Below are positions 11,011 to 22,710 of a stretch of DNA of 64,000 nucleotides, one piece after another. The notes under the pieces were generated by a model. It did no database searches and was not told the DNA's origin. It saw nothing but the letters and a program-made list of their open reading frames with translations. The DNA is from Parasitella parasitica (taxonomy: Eukaryota; Mucoromycota; Mucoromycetes; Mucorales; Mucoraceae): contig MU619286.1 in NCBI GenBank assembly GCA_025201805.1, forward strand, positions 1 to 64,000, read 5' to 3'. The translations under genes and the position numbers were made by a program. Every line of letters starts with the position of its first letter. The first letter of the stretch is position 1.

Positions 11011-11433
11011 ATGAACATTTATCCCTTGTCCTATTCTTCATTAAATCAGCTTTTTGTCAAGTCAACTAGTGATTTAAATTGGATGCACCAAGCAATGTCG
11101 CTCAACAACAGTAATAGCTCTAGAAAACGCCAGGACCAAGAAGTCTGCAATGCGATCGACAAGTTCCAAAATGACCTGGATCACTTGTTTTATGAGTGGA
11201 ATACAATCAACATTGTATTAGAATCTACTCGAAACGCATTCACTGTCAATGAAAATTCATCTGAAGAGCATTTGGATCAAGTTGACAAGGAGCTGAGCAT
11301 AGCGTATGACGATTTGATGGCGCAAGTCAGACATCTGGATCGAAGACTAAATAAAATGACATTGGAAGTACACCAAAAGTTGCTTCAGCAGCCGCCATCT
11401 GTGTCACCACAACCCCCACTCAACCACTACTAA
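11011..11433 (+). CDS. Small coiled-coil protein, function unknown
   Basis: Frame of 140 codons from ATG 11011; ATG 11083 (protein start MHQAMSLNNSN) is an equally plausible start. After a short polar leader, most of the protein is predicted helical with heptad-like spacing: CNAIDKFQNDLDHLFYEW, then DKELSIAYDDLMAQVRHLDR and LNKMTLEVHQKLLQQ, ending in a Pro-rich tail. The size and helix pattern resemble small subunits of complexes such as Mediator, but no signature was identified, so no function is assigned. A TATA-like element lies about 145 bp upstream. Confidence 0.6.
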   Translation: MNIYPLSYSSLNQLFVKSTSDLNWMHQAMSLNNSNSSRKRQDQEVCNAIDKFQNDLDHLFYEWNTINIVLESTRNAFTVNENSSEEHLDQVDKELSIAYDDLMAQVRHLDRRLNKMTLEVHQKLLQQPPSVSPQPPLNHY

Positions 11434-12128
11434 TTATTTAGCCCCTTTAAGAACCCACACTGCCTATTATACGCTCCTTTCTTGTGTCGCACACTGTATT
11501 TTCATGTCCTATTTTATACATATTATTCTTTTTTTGTATATGCCTTGCTCTGCCATATATGTTTTCTATCTATGACTTATATGATGATTATCCAAACCAC
11601 AATATCTCTATGTATTTCTCCTCTCCAATTACCTATGCTGTCTATATATAAATAAATAAACATATACATATTAAACTTTGATTGGTATTCCCGAGTGTGC
11701 AGTGCAATGTAATGTATCCCAATTAAACCACCAATCATAATTGATCAATAATGGTACCTGAAAATGACATGTAAAATATTACTGTCTATCCATCCAAGAC
11801 GCAATATGAATACATTTATTGTGTAAACATGCTCTTATTATTTCAAGAGATCGTCGTTCAGTTTGCAATTTTACATATATTCGGCCAAAGGAACGGTTCT
11901 TTTTAGAAACAAGTCGGCCTAATTCAAGAACATCCCACTCGAGCTCCCGTAGCCCATCGATTGTATAGTATATGACGTTGATGCAACTTTACATATATAT
12001 ATATGTATTGCGAACTATGTATATGGCATCAGCTTTTTCTTTCTCTTTTTTATTTTACTTTATTTTATCTTATTTTTTAGTTTTTATTTTTTTATTTTAT
12101 CTCATCTAGTTATATACAAATAAACACC
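11434..12128. other. Intergenic region
   Basis: Contains AATAAA-type polyadenylation sequence near 11653-11660, a short AT dinucleotide run near 11995-12004, and a T-rich promoter tract directly upstream of the next gene. Nothing else seen. Confidence 0.5.
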
Positions 12129-12920
12129 ATGGAGCCTTCATCAGCGTATGATGACAGAAGAAAGTCATCTTGTGCTACTATTGTTCCTCCCTCTCACTCG
12201 AAATTCAATGCAAGAAAAATATCCTTGATCCCACTTCAAATTAACACTTCTGGGACCAAGGCTCTGTTTTATGATACTGGGAGCATGGCCGAGATATCGC
12301 CTACCACAGTCGTATCCTTCAAGAAAGAACAAGCACAAAATACCCAGGAATCTAGGGACACTTGGATCCGAAAAATAAAGCTAAAACTAAAGCTGGAGAA
12401 ATGTCCAAAAAATACAGATAAAGGTATCCATTTCAATAACTCCCATACTCAAGAAAAGCAACACCAGCAGAACGATCAGAGCAGCAGGGTTGTCCGACAT
12501 TCTTATAGTGATCCTCGGCTTTCTCCGGGTTCTACTGCTGTAGGCGACGACGACGAAGAGCAGGAGGGTTATTTCACTTCAGTATCCAGAAAAAAGTCCA
12601 AGAAAACCCCTCGTGGATGGATTGCTGCTGTACTGATGATTGTTTTTGGAGCATTGATTGCGGTAACATTTGTCTTGGTAGGCCTTGGAAAAGCACTTGG
12701 TGGAAATAGTGATGCAGCGAGTATCCAAAGCAACTCTACTAGGACGCCATCCTCAAAAATAGCAACTCATAGTGGCATTTCAGTTGCTACAAGCAAATTC
12801 CTTGCTTCGCCAACTTCAATACCATCTTTATCAAGCAGCCCGAAAGAAGCTGTTGTGAAAGTGACAAAGGCCATTGCACTAATCCATAAAGTTATCAGTC
12901 CAACTCCTATTGCGTCTTGA
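12129..12920 (+). CDS. Single-pass membrane protein, function unknown
   Basis: Single exon, 263 codons, with CACC immediately before the ATG. The first about 160 residues are polar, with a basic patch (IRKIKLKLKLEKC), and an acidic DDDEEQEG stretch. One strong transmembrane segment follows a basic stop-like motif: KKSKKTPRGW, then IAAVLMIVFGALIAVTFVLV at about residues 164-184. The rest is Ser/Thr-rich (SNSTRTPSSK...), suggesting a secreted, O-glycosylated stub. No signal peptide, so a type II or reverse-anchored topology is likely. No family was recognised. Confidence 0.65.
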   Translation: MEPSSAYDDRRKSSCATIVPPSHSKFNARKISLIPLQINTSGTKALFYDTGSMAEISPTTVVSFKKEQAQNTQESRDTWIRKIKLKLKLEKCPKNTDKGIHFNNSHTQEKQHQQNDQSSRVVRHSYSDPRLSPGSTAVGDDDEEQEGYFTSVSRKKSKKTPRGWIAAVLMIVFGALIAVTFVLVGLGKALGGNSDAASIQSNSTRTPSSKIATHSGISVATSKFLASPTSIPSLSSSPKEAVVKVTKAIALIHKVISPTPIAS

Positions 12921-13480
12921 TCCTTATAATATTAATGTAAATATACACATATATAATATCATAAAATGCGGGTTTGCTATCGGTATATACCTGATTGCTA
13001 ACTTGTCGCTGTCAATTAAACCGGTATTTCAACGGTGTTGATTGACATCATTTTCTCAATGCATCGTTGTTACATAAGCAAAATCACTTATATTCTATCA
13101 TGTTATTCTTCTTTGAAAGGCTGGCTGAAGAGATAATTGATTCAAATTGGGAATATAAAGCCCCTAAAATGAAAACCATCTTGTTAATCATTTGATGGCA
13201 ATTATGTCTTGATTCCAGGATTAGACATGTTGGATCTTGGCACAACAAAACAAAAGTACCGGATAAAAATTTTAGTGATTTCTCTCCATTCTCCTTATTA
13301 GTACTCTGTCCCCCACCCCCCCCCCCATTACTCCCGTTCAACCCCTAGAAACACAGGGACGTTTTTAATCCTTACACCCTTGGCATATGCATATGTATCT
13401 TTGCCGAGAGATCTGCACGATAGAGATGAATTAAAATACATGTGATTTTACAATGGACGCAATAGTTTTTAGTAAATTTT
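12921..13480. other. Intergenic region
   Basis: Contains a run of about 12 C near 13313-13325. The short minus-strand frame across it (glycine run) is an artefact of that homopolymer. Nothing else seen. Confidence 0.5.
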
Positions 13481-14660
13481 AATCAATTTTTCGGATCTGC
13501 AGATCGTTTGGGTTTAGTGGATTTACAGTCAAGCTGGTTGATTTTGGCAGTTTAAAAAAAATAAATGTCGTTAGTAAAAAAGTGAATGTCCTTTGGGCAA
13601 AAACAAATGTCACTAACCTAAAAAAAAACACCAGTATGCCAAAATTCATAATATAGGTTTGACTATATGCAATGTGCAATTATTAAGAATGAACTTTTTC
13701 ATTATACTTGTATCCATTTTAGAATGGAATACAAAATGTGATATGCTCCACAACTCATGTCGCCATAGGAGATATCTAGTCAGACCCACAGACTTACCTG
13801 TGATTCCCACAAACATTGTAGTAAACCCAATCTGTATACATGCCCAAAAAAAGAGCCCCCGAAGACCAAACTTCTCGTTTTATGGTTTGACGAAGAAGGG
13901 TGAGATTATTTGCATACAATATGTGATATCTTCACACAAATGAAAATTATGCTATGCATAAGCCGTAACTCAAGCCAAGAAATGAGCATATAGATCTGTA
14001 GCAACGTTATCAGCTTCTAAAACCGACCTTGCTACTTGCACCATCAGCATACAAGGAAGAGTAAACGAAGATTGACTGCAAGTTACTATCCTCAATGTAT
14101 CTATTCAGTGCACTTAGATATCTTTTTACGCTTTGGATTGTATAGTAATATACCTGTCTTGATGCCGCTCTGTTTAGATAATGTAAACAACATCGCTTCC
14201 TGTTATGTGAATTATCCGTAAAGAACTGTTACCAATATGCATATCGTAAAAGAGTGTAAAAAAAAAAAACTTGATATGCCCAGCTTTAAGCGTAAAGAAT
14301 TTTAAAAATGGGGTGTTTTCAAAGGTTTATCATTGATACACTAACCAATACTTGATTTTCGATATGTATTCTAGAGCAAAGAATCCCCTACACATTCATC
14401 TCACACTGCTTGAATTCATTGTGTTTCATCAGCGTCGGCATCTCGAAACAGCGAGAATTATGGTTAGATCTCTCATATGAAGCGAATGACTTGTCAGATT
14501 CCTTATGCTTGTGGGAGGGAGTTTTTTTATGTTTGTTAGAGTTGAAATTATGCTCTATTAATGCATAGTTGTCCTTCGCTTCAAGTGCAAATATCAAGCA
14601 TATGATTGGCCATACCGACCAACATACTCTTCTATTCATCACACTCTCTGAATACACAAT
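13480..14660 (-). other. Possible multi-exon minus-strand gene or gene relic, unrecognised
   Basis: Several minus-strand segments look coding but could not be joined into one confident model. A frame at 14657-14388 begins with a signal-like MNRRVCWSVWPIICLIFALEA. A frame ending at 14010 reads CCLHYLNRAASRQVYYYTIQ, SVKRYLSALNRYIEDSNLQS and IFVYSSLYADGASSKVG, and starts after a good acceptor (ggtaacag) near 14226. A third segment near 13937-13798 reads TLLRQTIKREVWSSGALFLG and MYTDWVYYNVCGNHR and ends at a consensus GTAAGT donor. No family was identified. It may be a lineage-specific gene with introns or a decayed mobile-element gene. Confidence 0.25.
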
Positions 14661-14683
14661 GATTATGGCTTCTTATACACTAT

Positions 14684-15278
14684 TTATTTGAAAAACCAAT
14701 AATAGAAAAAAAACACAATACAGACAACAAATAGAGTCAAACAACACCACATTGATCCTGATTCTTTTGAGGCCATCATCTTGAAATTGTTCATTGTTTT
14801 TCCGAGTACAGATCCAGTATTTGAAAATTGATCATTCTACAAATGCTGTTAACGCATCGCTCTTTATCCATTCTCAGTTGACTCACCATTTGATCAATAA
14901 AGATATTTCCAGACCGTATTTCTTCTCCAATTTTACCAGTAATCTGCATACAATACACATTGTTACTTGCCACAACACTTCTAAACTTATCAAAAGCCCT
15001 ACATTTTTCAAAATGTTGACTTTTGCTGATAATCCAGATATTTCATCGTCATTTTGGCTCTCTAAATAGTCTAAGTCTTTATCATTCATGTCCAATGCAA
15101 CAGATTGCTGAGCTCCATGCGCACTTGTATCATCATGTTGCTGTGCTCCCGCGAATAAAGACGACCTGTTGTGTAAGTTTTGATAACTCCTATGGTAAAC
15201 TGTGAGCACGTGAAGCTGGATTACTAGGTGTGTGTTTAAGCACCTTACACTCCTTCTATTCCCAAACTGTCTCGACAT
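14684..15278 (-). CDS. BET1: Bet1-type Qc-SNARE (BET1/SFT1 family)
   Basis: Vesicle-fusion SNARE of the ER-Golgi or intra-Golgi pathway. Minus-strand exons: 15278-15251, 15199-15003, 14943-14887, 14836-14684. They give 144 codons; if the first 51-nt intron (gtgtaagg...cacag) is retained instead, 17 codons are added in frame. The protein begins MSRQFGNRR, has a short polar linker, and then the SNARE motif: DYLESQNDDEISGLSAKVNI, LKNITGKIGEEIRSGNIFID, QMNDQFSNTGSVLGKTMNNF. It ends in a C-terminal anchor, MWCCLTLFVVCIVFFFYYWF followed by FK and stop. The last two introns are required to uncover the SNARE layer residues and the anchor, so the model is well supported. It lies 88 bp downstream of GH16 on the same strand. 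Confidence 0.85.
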
Positions 15279-15366
15279 TAAATAAGACCTGTTGAAGTAG
15301 AAAGAAGAAAGAAAGGCAATTTATTTAGAGAAAAAAAATAGGAGAAAGAGTGTATGTAGCATAATT

Positions 15367-16922
15367 TTACAAGGCTTTATGTGGTTTTAATTTGGAAGCA
15401 CAGGTAGCTGATTCTGTAGACCACATCTTGACCCAATCAATAGCTAAAGCACGCTTATTACCTTTACCCCAGGTGGACAGCCACTTTTTTTTTGCATTGT
15501 AGAATGCGTTAGGAGCATGAGGGTCATCGTTTTGCCATGGCTTGCTCTCATCTTCCGGCCAATAACCATTAACGCCACCAACAGCTAGATTGAGAATGAG
15601 ATAAAATTCTTGATCGAATGGTGCAGAGATATCGCCACCTTTCCAAGGATTCATAGTGGGCTTTGTAAATTCACCGCGTTGCCAAGACGTCTTGTCAAAG
15701 TCAACCTGCAAGATGGTTTCGTCGTCGACATACGTTCTGAGTCCTTCTTTGGTCCATTCTAATCCATAAGTATGAAAACTGTCTGCCCAAGTGGTGCCTC
15801 TTTTCGCCATCAGTTGCTCCGTAGTCAACATGTACTTGTTCTGATAAGTGTTGGGCCCCCAATGCAAGGTCGACATGATTGTGGACGTATTACCGTGAGC
15901 ATATCTAACATTTCCCTTCGACTCGAGCTATATGTACATAATATATAAAATACTTAGTATGCATATTTCAAACTTGTCCAGTTGTTCATAATTACAATAT
16001 CAATCTCACCTAATAAATGTATGTGGATTTTAGCTTACAATATAATGATTGTTGATTTTTTTTATTTCTTACCACTAGCTGGCCAACTGCCATACGCAGA
16101 ATATTTGGGGAGCATCCAAATGGCTGGCCTGTGGTACATTAGCTTTTTTTTTTTGTTTGTTTGACGAGAATAGCTTACCATAACCAATCTCCAGTGGGTA
16201 ATTTAGCTCTCACTTCGACTTTACCATATTTCAATGTAACCGAATCAATGGTTCTGATTCTAGCAGATTGGATAGGATTGAGATAATTTCCATCGGCTGC
16301 TGCACCTGATATTCTTTCACAGCCTATGTTTAAATATTATAAATTATTCTTGACGACTGATTGAATATTGCTGTATTTACCATAATTTGAATTGTCTAGA
16401 GAATAGTAGATATGCATATTAGCCACCGTGATATCATTCCAAGACAATCATCCTTACCAGTACAGTCTTCAGAAGGTGATCCCGAGTACAGATTCATTCT
16501 ACCACCATTTTTTAATGCTTCTTCGCCAATCGTGTCTGATGTCATTGTAGGTTTCAAGTATAGGATACCATCTTCAACAAAACTATTTGATCTGTTATTG
16601 GTGTAATATTGAAATTCCCAATTTCCACCTTTGTGTATGCATACAGTCAGAAAGGTTCCTTAATTGCACTGAATTATATACCTCCACTAAGACTGATTTC
16701 ATGTTGCCAATTCTTTAGATCGAACGTATTAAAATGATCCTCAAACACAAGGCAGTAATTGTCCTCAGAACCCAAAGCTTGAGCAGTAACAAAATTTGGC
16801 TCCAAGTTTGCTGCAGTTGATGCAGATGAGGATCTCATCGTATCATCAAATCGATACTCGAAGCCATAAGCTGAACTGGTCAACACAGCTAGTAAAATAC
16901 AATACGACGAATGAATAAACAT
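15367..16922 (-). CDS. Secreted glycoside hydrolase family 16 (beta-1,3-glucanase-like)
   Basis: Extracellular or wall-associated beta-glucan hydrolase/transglycosylase. Seven exons: 16922-16682, 16628-16458, 16395-16381, 16323-16179, 16128-16073, 16009-15996, 15927-15367; 400 codons. Signal peptide MFIHSSYCILLAVLTSSAYG. Then FEDHFNTFDLKNWQHEISL, YYTNNRSNSFVEDGILYLKP, the disulfide region DCTDNSNYGCERIS, SARIRTIDSVTLKYGKVEVR, and ASGEIDILESKGN, the GH16 ExDxxE catalytic motif, intact. The C-terminal half has HTYGLEWTKEGLRTYVDDE and FYLILNLAVGGVNGYWPED. The 15-nt and 14-nt exons were found only because they are needed to complete CERIS and GEIDI; the catalytic motif is split across the 14-nt exon and the last exon. 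Subfamily and substrate (laminarin-type glucan) are inferred. Confidence 0.9.
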
Positions 16923-18521
16923 TTTTGTTTAAATTTACTAAACAAAATTATAAAAAAGGCCATCTTATATATAATAAAGCAGACTGCATTGTTTATTCAT
17001 TCCTTCCAACTCGAGCTGTACAATGCAAATAAAATGTTTAATATGCATAAACATTGTTGAACTACTACGACCATATAAACACTGGAAGAAATTTAATTGT
17101 ATGCAAACCTATTTTAAATGACATGCAACCTATTTTTTTTATTCTGGCCAAATTTTCAGAGATATTATTATTGAATCGCAAGCTTCAAATTGGGCATGTC
17201 TTGCCTTGTACTCATCGATTTCGATTTGAATGTAGGTAACAAATCAAGCGCATTCTTCAAAATAAACAACCTGGCATTTGGAGACAACATATACTTTATT
17301 AACAGCAATTGCGAAAAATATGAGGCTCTACGAAAAGCAAACACCTATTTACAAATAACTAGCTTGATTTCGCAACTGCTGGTAACTGTCCATAATCAAG
17401 ATTATCCTCTAATGGATATTGACAGAACCTGCAAAGCCTATTTTCACTTCTATTCCGAACCATGTCCGGTATTTTACAACATTGATTGTGATTCGCACCA
17501 TAAACATGCGCAATTGTAAGGTGACATACTTTGACAGCCTTTTGTATATTTTGATCTCATGTTCCAACAAGGCAGGATAGTTTGTAGGCTTAGTCACCGT
17601 ATATAGTAATCCTTTATTATGAATATCTGTGCTTTTCCTTTCTTGATCTGAGCAAATGATGCTTGGCAAGCACCTCTGAAAAAAAGTAATTCGAACGAAA
17701 TCTGTTTGATGTTAAAATAATTACGCTACCACAATGAAAAAAATGCTATTGTGAAACATCTTTTGTTTTTTCTTCTTCTTTTTCCTTTCTTTTTTCTTTT
17801 GCATCTTTTCTGTGGTTTTCGTTTTATAAATGCATTGATCAAAGTGATATTCAAATCTCTTGTGATGACAGAATCATGTATATAGAAATTGCATGTTCTT
17901 TTTCGAGTGAAACTATCCTATTCAAAGAGTTTCACCCGAGCATTATTTTTTATCAAATGTTTTTTCCTTTCAATGATGATTGGCATTTGTGTCATATAAT
18001 TTTTTTTTCTTTTTATTCCTTCTCTTTTTTTGGTTTTGCATTGTACGGTTAAACATCCTCTTTTTGCTCAAACTCTCCAGTGTTTTATTTTTTTATTTTT
18101 CGTCAACTTTGGTATGTACTATATACTCTCACATGTCTAGTTATTGATGTACGACCATGCGTCTAACGTTATGGATCGGATATCAATTTTGAAATGGAGA
18201 GAGAACAATAAGGAATTTTTTAAACTGACCGCTTTTGCCCACTCTTTCAACTATTATATTCTCATACAACTTTTGGATTTCTTTTCTTCTTCTTTTTCAA
18301 ATTTCTTTTGTCATAAACAATGATAGTGAATATAATTTTTTATTAGTCTTCTCAATTGAATCAAGCGAATTTATCAAAGGTTTGTATATTTTTCTCGATT
18401 CTGCGACTGATTCGGCAGGTTGACATTTAATCACATTTTATTTGGTAGAATCAGCACACAAATTACAGCACATTACATTTAATAGGCACATTTGAGCAGA
18501 TATATCAAGAATTTAGTGGCC
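16923..18521. other. Long upstream region of the MedA-like gene
   Basis: About 1.6 kb without a confident gene. 17.75-18.4 kb is strongly pyrimidine-rich on the plus strand (many T and CT tracts), as often seen in fungal promoters. A kinase-like fragment on the minus strand near 17.5-17.7 kb is listed separately. Confidence 0.5.
17500..17700 (-). pseudogene. Possible protein-kinase N-lobe fragment
   Basis: The minus strand reads GLLYTVTKPTNYPALLEHEI followed by KIYKRLSK, which resembles the beta3-alphaC region of a CK1-like kinase (lysine, then E.KIYK). The overlapping upstream frame reads CQASFAQIKKGKAQIF, like a glycine-loop region, but in a different phase. No catalytic loop or DFG could be located downstream. 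Probably a decayed fragment; weak evidence. Confidence 0.2.
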
Positions 18522-20209
18522 ATGTCACAAAGTAAGCATTACAATCCAAAGAGCATTAGATCGACAGGGTTTAATTTTAAATTTAAGGTTTCGATTTGCC
18601 GAATACAACAAATGCAACAACATCATCTACATCAGCGACAACGCCGCAAATACCAGCAATGATAGAAAGCAACGTCAACAAATGGATTCCCCAGCCATCC
18701 ACAAATATGTTTAAACCACCACAAATAATTGAATACGGTCCGTTGCAAGGCAAGGCTGGGGATAGCTATCGTGTTGATATAAACTTACAAAACTTGAACG
18801 CAAGTTTGTTGAGAATAGCATTCAATTCTTGTTTCACAGCATGTCATTTCGCACTAAATACGGTTACTCAAATCATTACAATCCATACAACCGTACCAAG
18901 TGCCACAATTGTCGCTTGCAATGACATGTCTAGAATTCCCATTTACATAGTGGTTGTACAAGAGGGCAAAATACTCGACAGTTGGTTCATTGGTTATTTT
19001 GCATATCAGGTCTCGAGAAAACGAGTTTCAACAGAGTTTGATCCTATAGTGGTGCATGCTGTGAACGAAGATTCTAAACGACCGAGGCCTGATCCGTTCA
19101 GTTTGGGCTATCAAAGCACTTCTTCATCACCTTCGCCTCAACAGCAAAACTATTACGCATTGTCTTCTCATCAGCAGCAGCATGCTCCCTATGTTGTGAT
19201 GCCTCCAACTCAGCCGTCACCAAGGCAACAAAGGGAGTTCTACGACGATCCTTCCATTTATGCAAACACCAACAATACTGGCTCAAATGTGGCTGCTGCT
19301 GTGGCTGCTGCTGCGGGCGTGTACAATACATCAACATCAACTGATCCAAACCAATTTCAGTCTTACAATCCCAACTATCCTCCTCTTTCGCAACAAACGC
19401 AAGATAACTACATGATGCCCAACATCATGGATTCAATATCGCAACCGTCGCAGCCACCTCCTCCCTCGGTGCCAGCAGCATCAACAGCTTCTTCAGTTAC
19501 AGCAGCAACAGTTCCACCTATTCAAATGAAACCAGCATTTCCATTACCGATATCTACCACACCAACAATGTCCCATAGTGCTGCTATGCCCAACGCAAGC
19601 ACGGCGACAGCATTACAGCAAACGTCGCCCACCAGCAATCCGTTTGCGAACCTCTTGAACAAGGCAAACCTGATTATCGAAGGCGATTTAGCTGATGTGC
19701 TAAAGGATTGGTCGCCTGAAGAATGGGAAAACCAGCGTCGATTAGTGCAGTTTTTTAGGAAGCAGGAGGGGAATGAGGTAACGTGTCGGTTTGAGACTTT
19801 TTGCTTGCCCGCAGAGAAATCCAAACAACCTGATATGAACAAGGTTATCGTTGTTTCATGCATCTACTGGGAAGATAAAAATGAATACTTTGTAACATCT
19901 GTGGATTGCATCTATCTTTTGGAGCATTTGATTGGTGTCAAATTCACTGTCGAAGAAAAGAACCGCATCAGGAGAAACCTCGAGGGATACAAGCCATTGA
20001 CTGTGAGTAAGATGAAGCCAGAATCCGCCGAATTCTTCAAACTGATCATGGGGTTCCCAAATCCTAAGCCAAGAAACATCGAGAAGGATGTCAAAGTGTT
20101 TCCGTGGACAACGTTAGGTATTGCATTGAAGAAGATTATCAGCAAATATACAGCAAGCTACAGTAGCACTGCCAGCGTCAATTACGACGTATTTCAACCT
20201 GAAAATTAA
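18522..20209 (+). CDS. medA: MedA (medusa)-type developmental transcription regulator
   Basis: Nuclear regulator; the family controls conidiophore development, adherence and virulence-related traits in Aspergillus and relatives. A 10-nt first exon (18522-18531) is spliced to 18588-20209, giving 543 codons and turning a frame lacking an ATG into one starting MSQSFDLPN. The N-terminal block PQIIEYGPLQGKAGDSYRVD starts a conserved beta-rich domain. The middle is low-complexity (Q, S, P, A rich). The C-terminal domain is highly typical: DWSPEEWENQRRLVQFFRK, VSCIYWEDKNEYFVTSVDCI, FTVEEKNRIRRNLEGYKPLT, and FFKLIMGFPNPKPRNIEKDV. The role in this fungus is inferred from the family. A long pyrimidine-rich upstream region suggests complex regulation. 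It converges on the Zn2Cys6 gene, 200 bp away. Confidence 0.9.
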
Positions 20210-20295
20210 CAAAAATCTGGTTACAAACAACAACAATACGTACATATTGTTGCACTAATCCTACTACACAAACTATTGCTTAATACATAATACGT

Positions 20296-20370
20296 AATTT
20301 CTATTCTATACATACATACATACATACATATATACATACATACATACATACTACATACTACATACAGATA
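20296..20370. repeat. CATA tetranucleotide microsatellite
   Basis: Imperfect tandem CATA/TACA units between the convergent medA-like and Zn2Cys6 genes, probably in their 3' UTRs. Confidence 0.9.
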
Positions 20371-20411
20371 TAATATATAATTCTTCTACTTACAACACGT
20401 AATAAAAACAA

Positions 20412-22413
20412 CTATGTTACAAATATTTTATTTACAATCATATACGAAGATATCAATTTCTTGATTTGCATTAAATACGGCGCGTTGGAAGCAAATGCAT
20501 AATCTGATCCATGTCCTACGTCGTTCAGTTTGTTACGCAGAACCTGGCTTAGCTCTGCAAGGTTGTCTACTGCTCTCTGCTTGACAGGCACATTAGCTGA
20601 GCAAGAGAGCATTTTAAGAATATCCAGACACATGGTAATCCAATGCAGCTCGATTCCACATGGCATCACTGTATACAATACCTTGAATATCTTGCTGGCT
20701 GCATCAGAACAGATGGACGTAATGATCAGGGCTCGATCTCCATCAATCCTCGAAAATACGGCTGCTGTCAGGTCGGTTTTGTGAGGCTTTTGCATTGTGC
20801 GAGACTGGAAGTTCATCCAATATATGTAGAACAAGAGGTTAAATCGAAGGACGCTGGCGTTGTTGCATGCCTCAGCACATTTCGGATCAAAAAGTCTGTA
20901 AGGCCCTGATCCTAGTCTTAGCGATTCGGGAACACTATCCCACAACTGCATCAGCGTATATTCCAGAAATTTGATAATATTTGACGGTACTGTGTCAATA
21001 ACACCTGCCATTAATCGAAGACCTAGGACTTCAGTGTCGCTGCCTGCTGAGTGTGTTGTCAATCGAGACACATAATGGTAGCAGAGCACGGCTTTTGTCA
21101 AGAAGTCGTCCTGCACTTCACAAGGCAATAATGAAGGCAGGTCAATATCTAAATGATGTGCAATGTTGGAAAAGTCGGTAACACCATCGTACGACATGCT
21201 GAAATTGAATTCAATAAATCGAGCAGCAAAAAACAATCGTCTCCATACTTCTGCGTTGATCATGATTTCCAGCGTGTCGGGCAGCGTTCGATGGAGATAG
21301 GTTGATTTCAGCTGAATCACCATTTGCCAGCATAAGCTTGATTGTATCCGAGCTTCTTTTTCTTTGAGCGATAGTCGGCTGACATAGCACATCACCCACA
21401 ACGCCAAGCATGTGTCAATGGAAGGCTCCTGGTCAAAGAGAGCATCCTGCAGCATCTCTTTGGCCTCCAGCCTGCATAATTCTGCAAACTGGATCCTTGA
21501 GAACGGCAATCCAATCATATCGATATGCGTGCAAGCTGAGAAGGCTACATACGATGCAATTGCTGTCGATAACAATGAGTCTGGACTTTTCTGCAATTTC
21601 CGATAATGCCATGTATGAATGAACACCGGGTTAAGCAACGCATAGCAGTTGAAATAAACCCAGATCATTTGTAATTTGAGATACTGAACTTGTTTTCGCG
21701 GCATTGCTTCGTCTGCATCTTGCGACAGCAGTGGCGGCGGCGGCGGCGGCGGCAGTGGCTCCTGCTGGAGACTGAATACTATTTGAAAAGCTTTTTCGAT
21801 TGCTAATGATTTGTGGGTGACCGCTAGCACTTGCTTTGAATCCCATCCTTCTGAGACATCTTGGTGGACTGGCAGTTTATCACCAAACACAAATGCAGAA
21901 AAGGCTTCTTGGATAAAAGACGAGAGATCAGATACAGATCGTATTGATGTTTGCAGTTGAATTCCACGACAGCTGTTTGAAATGGTCAGGTTCCAAGTTG
22001 CGGACGGTGGATTAGACGTAGGCAATAGTGATTTTATATGCTGACAAGCGGTGGGGGTTTGACACTGACAAGGCGTGCTAGTGCCATTTTGAAGCTGTGA
22101 TAGTTGCAATTGTACCATATCTGCCTCTTGATTCAAGAACCAGATCGTATCGAACAATTTGTTCCGCCTCGCTGGTGATATAACGCTTGGCTTGGCTGAT
22201 CTGCTTGGCTTTTCTGTTGATTTGAATATACACTCGAGACTAAGCTTGCTGCAACGTTCACACATGGAATTGTTCAAACTGACGCATTTTCGTCGATGTG
22301 TTCGACAATTCTCACCTATAGTCTAATTAGCCAATGTTCTGTTTGCTTTTGGAAAAACAAGCTTATATACATGGTTTATTTCTCTTTGGTCTAGCGTTGA
22401 AAGAGTCTTTCAT
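20412..22413 (-). CDS. Zn2Cys6 fungal-type transcription factor
   Basis: Two exons (22413-22371 and 22315-20412) give 648 codons. Exon 1 encodes MKDSFNARPKRNKP and ends on the first base of a cysteine codon completed by exon 2; the joined cluster reads CENCRTHRRKC, then CERCSKLSLEC, which is a complete six-cysteine binuclear zinc cluster. Without the splice the first cysteine is missing. A leucine-rich segment follows (TIWFLNQEADMVQLQLSQLQ), probably the dimerisation coiled coil, and then a long helical region (about residues 190-560) of the fungal-specific middle-homology type. Pro run near residue 180. The frame upstream of ATG 22413 is open for 45 more codons, so a longer N-terminus cannot be excluded. 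Target genes unknown. Confidence 0.85.
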
Positions 22414-22710
22414 AATGTACATACAAAATAAAACTAAAAATAAAAAATAAATAAAATATTCATGTATAAAAGAAACTTTGTACTCCAATTCGGAATGGTG
22501 GGAAGCTTTATGTTCAAGTGAGTTTTCTCGGGGACGAATCAATGACAAGGATAGAAAGAATAGGCAGTAGTCTACACGTTTCGCTTGAGCCGCTTTTTTT
22601 CATTTGAATTTAGCACCCCCCCCCAGTTAGTTGACTTAATTCAAGCTGAACATTGTCACTTTTGGAAGCCCAAATCTTAAAAACTTGAGGCCCGCTTTAT
22701 TGACACATTT

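Noticed and set aside
13084-13341. Minus-strand frame with a glycine run
   Set aside because: The glycine run comes from a C homopolymer; no family or splice context.
14010-14226. Possible RNase H domain from the string YADGASSKVG
   Set aside because: Only a loose similarity to a single motif; no other RNase H or reverse transcriptase motif nearby.
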